Source: Lachnospiraceae bacterium UBA7182
GTDB lineage: Bacteria > Bacillota > Clostridia > Lachnospirales > Lachnospiraceae
Assembly (NCBI GenBank): GCA_002491115.1
Contig: DKVI01000087.1
Coordinates: 75,876 to 139,875, forward strand
DNA length: 64,000 bases
Direction: 5' to 3'
The translations under genes were made by a program, and so were the position numbers. Below the pieces are notes generated by a model, which was not told where the DNA came from, did not search any database, and saw only the letters and a list, made by a program, of their open reading frames with translations. Below are positions 59,085 through 64,000 of the stretch, piece by piece (positions within the stretch are counted from its first letter, which is position 1; every line of letters begins with the position of its first letter).

Positions 59085-59227
59085 ATGAGGCAAGGGGGCT
59101 GTATGCGTGTACAGTCCCTTTTTATGGGATGAACATCGTTGTCGGAGTATCGGCGCCCTCATAAGCACGAACATAAGCATAAAAAGACCGACTGATGAGA
59201 AATAATTTTTTAGGAGGATAGATAAGT

Positions 59228-60511
59228 ATGAAGGCATATTGCGAGATGAGTAAAGAAGAACTGGCAGTATTGGAAAAGGAACTGAAGGCTCAATACGAGG
59301 AGGCAAAGGCGAAAGGACTTAAACTGGATATGTCCAGAGGAAAGCCTGCGGCGGAACAACTGGATATGACCATGCCTATGATGGACATTTTCAACAGAAA
59401 TTGCGATATGAGGGACGAAAAGGGCGTGGACGTCAGAAACTATGGCAATCTGGAGGGGATCTGGGGCGCCAGGAGGCTGTTGGGCGAGATGCTCGGCGTA
59501 GATCCGGAGCATGTCATCGTATTCGGAACGGCCAGTTTGAATGTCATGTATGATACGGTTTCGCGCTCTGTGACCCATGGAGTCATGGGCAGCACACCCT
59601 GGTACAAGCTTGATAAAGTGAAATTTCTGTGTCCCGCGCCGGGATATGACAGACATTTTGCCATCACGGAACATTTCGGTATCGAGATGATCACAATTCC
59701 GATGAACGAAGACGGCCCGGACATGGATATGGTAGAAAAACTGGTCAGCGAAGATCCGGCAGTCAAAGGAATCTGGTGTGTACCCATGTATACCAATCCG
59801 CTGGGTATCACTTACTCGGAAGAAGTATGCCGGAGAATGGCGGATTTGAATCCGGCGGCGGAGGATTTCAGAATTTACTGGGATAACGCTTACTGCGTTC
59901 ACCATCTCTATGAAGACAAACAGGATACGCTTCCGGAGCTTTTGTCCATGTGCCGCGCCAACGGCAAAGAAGATATGGTGCTGGAATTTGCTTCCACCTC
60001 CAAGATCAGTTTCGCGGGAGCGGGCATCAGCTGTATCGCAGCGTCCTTAGGCAACCTGGAATGGGTGAAAAAATCCATGACAATCCAGATCATCAGCCAT
60101 GACAAGATCAATCAGCTTCGTCATGTGCTTTATTTTAAAGATCTGAACGGAATCAAAGAACATATGAAAAAGCATGCGGCGATTATGCGTCCGAAGTTTG
60201 AGATGGTGCTGGAAATAATGGAAAGAGAGCTGGGCGGACTGGGAATCGCCACCTGGACGAAGCCGTTGGGGGGGTATTTTATATCCTTTAATTCTATGGA
60301 CGGGTGTGCGAAAGAGATTGTGCAAAGATGTAAAGACGCAGGCGTCACACTGACGGGGGCGGGGGCGACGTATCCGTATAAAAAGGATCCTCATGACAGC
60401 AATATAAGGATCGCGCCGTCTTATCCGACGATGGAGGAGTTGAGGGCGTCGGGAGAGCTGTTTGTGCTGTGTGTGAAACTGGTGAGTGTGGAGAGGTTGT
60501 TGGAAAAATAA
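59228..60511 (+). CDS. Class Ic aspartate aminotransferase-like PLP enzyme (PF12897 type)
   Basis: This 427-residue protein has an N-terminal helical region (1-35), L-D-M-S-R-G-K-P, N-Y-G-N-L-E-G, the PLP-binding Lys in S-T-S-K-I-S-F-A-G-A-G (about 262), and R-I-A-P-S-Y-P near the C-terminus with the substrate Arg. The pattern fits the Ic subgroup of aspartate aminotransferases of Clostridia and Actinobacteria. AGGAGG lies 8 bp upstream. It probably exchanges amino groups between aspartate or another amino acid and 2-oxoglutarate. Confidence 0.88.
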   Translation: MKAYCEMSKEELAVLEKELKAQYEEAKAKGLKLDMSRGKPAAEQLDMTMPMMDIFNRNCDMRDEKGVDVRNYGNLEGIWGARRLLGEMLGVDPEHVIVFGTASLNVMYDTVSRSVTHGVMGSTPWYKLDKVKFLCPAPGYDRHFAITEHFGIEMITIPMNEDGPDMDMVEKLVSEDPAVKGIWCVPMYTNPLGITYSEEVCRRMADLNPAAEDFRIYWDNAYCVHHLYEDKQDTLPELLSMCRANGKEDMVLEFASTSKISFAGAGISCIAASLGNLEWVKKSMTIQIISHDKINQLRHVLYFKDLNGIKEHMKKHAAIMRPKFEMVLEIMERELGGLGIATWTKPLGGYFISFNSMDGCAKEIVQRCKDAGVTLTGAGATYPYKKDPHDSNIRIAPSYPTMEELRASGELFVLCVKLVSVERLLEK

Positions 60512-60876
60512 GAGGAATACGGATACCCGGACGCCGATGCGGCGGCGGGAATGCCTGCGCGGACCCAGGGCAACGCTGCGCCGAACTAACCGCTAACTGC
60601 AACTAAGACGCTCCGGAGAGCCGTCGCGCCTAAGTTTCCGTAAGCGGTGGATTTCGTCTCCGCTAAGGACGCCCTCGAAAGGGTCCGCTTCGTGCATCCC
60701 CGCCGCCGCACCGACTGACAGGTGTCGGGCGTTACATAAAGTGTGAGGACAGATCGTACAGTCCGGACAGACGTCGTGGATGATGAAGGCCGGGCGTTAC
60801 ATAAAATGTGAGGGGCGGGGGGGCCTGAAGTGGACTTGCTTTGTGCAAAATTATTTTATTAAATATAGGGATTTGG
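60512..60876. other. GC-rich non-coding stretch with a large imperfect palindrome and direct repeats
   Basis: No credible gene lies between the aminotransferase stop and the ppaC promoter. A 33-34 bp inverted repeat (60534-60566 and 60681-60714; cores GCGGCGGCGGG and GCGGACCC) encloses about 114 bp. That inner part has further hairpins, such as AGCGGTGGA/TCTCCGCT near 60645-60667 and GGAC-CCCT/AGGGTCC near 60667-60686. Direct repeats of GGGCGTTACATAAA-G/A-TGTGAGG follow at 60727-60748 and 60792-60813. It could be a structured RNA or an extragenic repeat element. Confidence 0.55.
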
Positions 60877-60877
60877 G

Positions 60878-60906
60878 TTGTTTTTACAGAATATGCATAT
60901 TATAAT
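60878..60906 (+). promoter_or_regulatory. Promoter of the pyrophosphatase gene
   Basis: TTGTTT (60878-60883) and TATAAT (60901-60906), spacer 17 bp, giving a leader of about 155 nt. Confidence 0.55.
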
Positions 60907-61070
60907 GGGTGTATTGGCATATTTGTTGTGATTATGCCGAAATGGAAAGAGAAGATGTCCGGGGGAATCGGGGATTGTTTACAGTTGGACAGAGGGGTAG
61001 TCTGACGAAAATCGGGGAATTTACCAAAACAGTTCCAGGAGGCCCGGAAAGTTTGGAAAGGGAAGGTATT

Positions 61071-62714
61071 ATGGGGGCAGAGACGGCGCCTGTGTATGTG
61101 ATCGGGCATAAGAATCCGGATACGGATTGTATATGCTCGGCGATTGCATATGCGGAACTGAAAAATCAATTACATGGGGGCGGCTACTGTGCGGCGCGTG
61201 CGGGGCAGATGAACCAGGAGACACAGTATGTGCTGAAGTTTTTTGAGACGGCGGCACCTATTTATGTGCAGGATGTGATGACGGATGTAAGGGATATTGA
61301 TATCCGGGAGACGCAGGAAGTGTCCGGTCAGATGTCTTTAAAAAAGGCGTGGAATATGATGCGGACAGAAGTGATCGGAAGTCTTCCCATTACGGAGAAA
61401 CAAAAACTCCAGGGGCTCATTACCATGGGGGATATTGCCAACGCGTATATGGATGTGTATGACAACCGCAGTCTGTCCGAGGCGAAGACGCCCTATCGGA
61501 ATATACTGGAAACCCTGGATGCCGTTATGCTGTGCGGAGACGAGAACGCTTTTTTTGAGGCAGGGGAAGTCCTGATTGCCACGGCCAACACGGAGATACT
61601 GGCAGAATGCATCCACGAAGGAGATATGATTATCCTGGGGAACCGCTATGAATCCCAGCTCTGTGCCATTGAGAACCATGCGGCCTGTATCATCGTCTGT
61701 ATGGGAGCGAAAGTGTCCCGTACCATACAGAAACTGGCACAGCAGAATCATTGCGGGATTATTGTGACGCCTTATGATACGTTCAGCGTTGCCCGCATGA
61801 TCAACCAGAGCATGCCAATCTCTCATTTTATGAGAAAAGACGGACTGATTACCTTTAAAATAACGGAAAAGACAGAGGATATTAAGGGGATCATGAGCGG
61901 GAAACGGTATCGGAATTTCCCGGTTTTAAGTTTGGACGGCAACTATGTAGGGATGATATCCAGAAGGGATCTTTTTAATCTGCGGAAAAAAAGAGTGATT
62001 CTGGTGGATCATAATGAGGCAATCCAGACAGTGGACGGTATCGATTTTGCCGATATTTTAGAGATTGTCGATCATCACAGGATCGCTCTGGAGACCCCGG
62101 AGCCGGTGTATTTTACAAGCAGGCCCGTGGGCTGTACGGCGACGATTATTTATCAGATGTATGAAGAAGAGGGTCTGGAAATACCGAAGAATATCGCGGG
62201 TATCCTGATGGCGGCCATCATATCGGAGACGCTTCTTTTCCGGTCGCCTGCCTGTACGGCGGTGGACCGAAAGGCGGCGGAGCGTCTGGCGGCAGTCTGC
62301 GGCGTTGAGATTGAGGAATTTGCGCCGGAAATGTTCAGTGCGGGCAGTAACATGGGCAACCGCACGCCCAAGCAGGTATTTAACCAGAATGTCAAGAAAT
62401 TCCAGGCAGGGGATATGCCGTACATAGTTTCCCAGGTGAACAGTATGAATGTCATAGAGCTTCAGGAAGTGAAAGAAAAGCTTGTTCCGTATGTGACGGA
62501 GAAGTTTGAATCTTTAAATGTTCCCCTGTGTTTTATTATGCTCACCAATATCGCCAATGGCAGCACAGAACTTCTTTGTTTCGGAGACGCTGCCAGAGAC
62601 GCTGTGGAAAGGGCGTTCAGCATCCCCAAAGACGCGTCGGAGGTGGTGCTGAAAGGCCTAGTATCGCGCAAAAAGCAATTGATTCCAAAGCTTACGGAAG
62701 CGCTGTTGCAATGA
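61071..62714 (+). CDS. ppaC: Manganese-dependent inorganic pyrophosphatase with CBS and DRTGG domains
   Basis: This 547-residue family II pyrophosphatase has the DHH motifs I-G-H-K-N-P-D-T-D near the N-terminus and V-D-H-H downstream. A CBS-DRTGG-CBS regulatory insert lies at about 65-300, and the DHHA2 domain is at the C-terminus (G-S-N-M-G-N-R-T-P-K, S-R-K-K-Q). CBS domains make such enzymes respond to adenine nucleotides. ATG 61071 with GAAGG upstream starts the canonical domain; the frame is open to 60909 but that part is leader sequence. Cys replaces the usual Ser in D-T-D-C-I-C-S, a small variation. Confidence 0.92.
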   Translation: MGAETAPVYVIGHKNPDTDCICSAIAYAELKNQLHGGGYCAARAGQMNQETQYVLKFFETAAPIYVQDVMTDVRDIDIRETQEVSGQMSLKKAWNMMRTEVIGSLPITEKQKLQGLITMGDIANAYMDVYDNRSLSEAKTPYRNILETLDAVMLCGDENAFFEAGEVLIATANTEILAECIHEGDMIILGNRYESQLCAIENHAACIIVCMGAKVSRTIQKLAQQNHCGIIVTPYDTFSVARMINQSMPISHFMRKDGLITFKITEKTEDIKGIMSGKRYRNFPVLSLDGNYVGMISRRDLFNLRKKRVILVDHNEAIQTVDGIDFADILEIVDHHRIALETPEPVYFTSRPVGCTATIIYQMYEEEGLEIPKNIAGILMAAIISETLLFRSPACTAVDRKAAERLAAVCGVEIEEFAPEMFSAGSNMGNRTPKQVFNQNVKKFQAGDMPYIVSQVNSMNVIELQEVKEKLVPYVTEKFESLNVPLCFIMLTNIANGSTELLCFGDAARDAVERAFSIPKDASEVVLKGLVSRKKQLIPKLTEALLQ

Positions 62715-62720
62715 TAATAG

Positions 62721-62745
62721 GGCCGCCGGTTAGCCGGCGGCCTTC
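62721..62745 (+). terminator. Terminator after ppaC
   Basis: GGCCGCCGG-TTAG-CCGGCGGCC is a perfect 9-bp stem six bases after the stop, followed by TTCT. Confidence 0.75.
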
Positions 62746-62857
62746 TGTCCTGCAATAACATGTAATATAGAGTTCCTTTATTACTTTTAACTTCTAATTC
62801 AGCTATGCCTTTTTCCGATACAGGCCGGGGGATTTTACTTGCACTGTCTTCATGCTG

Positions 62858-64000
62858 TTACTTTCTCTTGTTTTGAGTTATTTTTTCAATTATACAGCTG
62901 TGTTTTTTTGTCTTTTCATTATAGCTGATGCCAACCAGAAGAATATCGCTTCCATATCCTTCAAAAATCTGCGGGTAATTTCGTTTTTTAATCTGATCAA
63001 TCGCTCCGTTTACTTTCTTGTTCCATTTTAGTTCTATCAACATAACAGGCATCATTGAATTTTTCTTAGGCAAATATATAATGTCCGCATATCCAATCCC
63101 GGAAGGCAATTCTTGGATGTCTTTAAATTCTTCAATACAACTGATATACGCAAGCCGGATTACACTTCTTAATGTCTGCTGTTTTTGAGTGCCCGTATAA
63201 ATTCCTAGCGGATTTCTTCATTTGGAATGCGAACCGTCTGCGTATCTGCATCATATGCCAGATATCCCAGATGGACCAGCAATGTCAGGACATCATCCTT
63301 GCTTTGTATACTGGTCATATCGTTCTGAAAGGTCATAACATCGACTGGGCATGTATGTTTACCGAGCATGGCTACGATTGCTTCTTTTAAACCGTCTTCG
63401 TCTATATCAATATAGATTTTCAGGGATTCATAAGTTTCTGTCTGTGTCCAATATGTGCCGTAATGTCCGTTTTCTATGGCGCGTATGACAGCATTTGGAT
63501 TGTATACTGATTTTACCCTAAGAAAGGAATATCCATCGTATCACATCTTGGCTTCCTCAAAATCCATATTATATTTTATGCATAAGTTTTTCACTTCTGA
63601 TTCTGTGAAACCAACATATTCTCCCAGTATTTCCGGATTAAGCATAGTGTATTCTCTGAAATCAGTCAGGGTCGATTGTGTGCCGTACTTCTTAATCGGC
63701 AGGATTCCTGTCATGTAAGCAACCTCTATCATTTTACTAGTCTGGCTGCTTTTAAATAATCCGCGTAGTAATTGGATGTACTCTTTTTGGAGTTCCAAAT
63801 CATCTTTTGTTTCCCTGAAAAGAGCATCCCATTCATCTATAATTATGATAAACTTGCTGCCTGTCATGTGACTGGCCTTTGAAAGCGCCAGAGGCAGGGA
63901 TTTGCTGCCTGCCGCGGATGGGTATTTTTCACATAGTTCCTAGATGACCTGTTCTTGAAGATATTTTACAATCTCTTTTTTATTGTCTGTATAATGGGGT
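62858..64000 (-). pseudogene. AAA-ATPase_like/DUF1703 protein, inactivated by in-frame stops (partial)
   Basis: Read on the minus strand from the window end, one frame matches this family through most of its length: F-I-I-I-I-D-E-W-D-A-L-F-R-E (Walker B), A-Y-M-T-G-I-L-P-I-K-K-Y, Y-D-G-Y-S-F, L-L-V-H-L-G-Y-L-A-Y-D, R-I-P-N-E-E. It is broken by TAG at 63942-63940, by TGA at 63543-63541 (where the family has Trp of W-Y-D-G-Y), and by TAG at 63207-63205. A deletion or frame change follows near 63160-63180. The C-terminal nuclease-like part (V-M-L-I-E-L-K-W-N) continues in another frame to 62858. The N-terminus lies beyond the window. Confidence 0.8.

Noticed and set aside
62858..64000. Stop-codon reassignment or selenocysteine in the DUF1703-type gene
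   Set aside because: Two of the three stops are TAG, a later frame change exists, and other genes in the window use TGA and TAG normally as stops; decay is the simpler reading.

Overview
The window looks like chromosome from a strictly anaerobic, gut-type Clostridia, most likely a Lachnospiraceae member. The grounds are intrinsic sigma-A style promoters and terminators, AGGAGG ribosome sites, a homodimer-type PFOR, indolepyruvate:ferredoxin oxidoreductase, Ptb/Buk substrate-level phosphorylation, several PTS operons, Na+-coupled amino acid carriers, a TRAP transporter and a TipAS-type MerR regulator. There are no rRNA genes and no CRISPR array. The only tRNA recognised is tRNA-Trp(CCA).

Layout. 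(1) 1-7.7 kb: tail of a surface-repeat protein, then a beta-glucoside/cellobiose module (GntR-UTRA regulator, GH1 6-phospho-beta-glucosidase, PTS IIC, IIB, IIA), then a ROK fructokinase and a phosphomannose isomerase fused to a second ROK kinase. (2) 7.8-12.4 kb: small accessory patch with a broken UPF0175/PIN toxin-antitoxin pair, hflX, a shortened aspartic-protease-like ORF, a MerR regulator, an IS200/IS605-like end relic and an intact RelB-YoeB pair. (3) 12.6-22.1 kb: what I read as a complete oxidative amino acid fermentation island. A Na+/amino acid symporter and an amino acid dehydrogenase lie on one strand. IorAB, phosphate acyltransferase, acyl kinase and an OFA-type exporter lie on the other. 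A GntR regulator sits between them, and the two catabolic promoters share TGCAT-repeat operators. (4) 22.3-29.8 kb: TipAS-MerR gene, then a FadR-like regulator with a TRAP transporter, split transketolase and SDR (unknown acidic carbon source). (5) 30-33.5 kb: PFOR. (6) 33.6-42.5 kb: AraC regulator, tRNA-Trp, an orphan solute-binding lipoprotein, LysR divergent from a persulfide-reductase-like flavoprotein plus a sulfite-reductase-like protein, a DUF1653 protein, an Mrp ATPase and a YdcF-like protein. (7) 42.7-48.2 kb: AAA_14/DUF4143 ATPase, aldo/keto reductase, an ATPase plus nuclease-like pair, and larC. (8) 48.2-53.8 kb: mannitol operon mtlR-mtlA-mtlD-HPr on the minus strand. (9) 54-64 kb: glmS, Lrp regulator with AGCS carrier, DUF378 protein, HD hydrolase, class Ic aminotransferase, CBS/DRTGG pyrophosphatase, and a DUF1703-type ATPase pseudogene running off the end.

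The most unusual signal is not a gene. Five unrelated genes (SDR, lysR, mrp, glmS, DUF378) are preceded by a repeated palindromic leader element. Its interior varies, but the 3' end is constant (GCGG-A/T-ACT, then AT-rich) and runs directly into the Shine-Dalgarno sequence. Three loci carry two tandem units. I do not recognise it as a named RNA family. The other main candidates are the amino acid fermentation island, an ATPase/PD-(D/E)XK-like gene pair, and an HPr in the mannitol operon with Asp at the regulatory Ser46 position.

All functional calls come from motif and context reading. No database or folding program was run.
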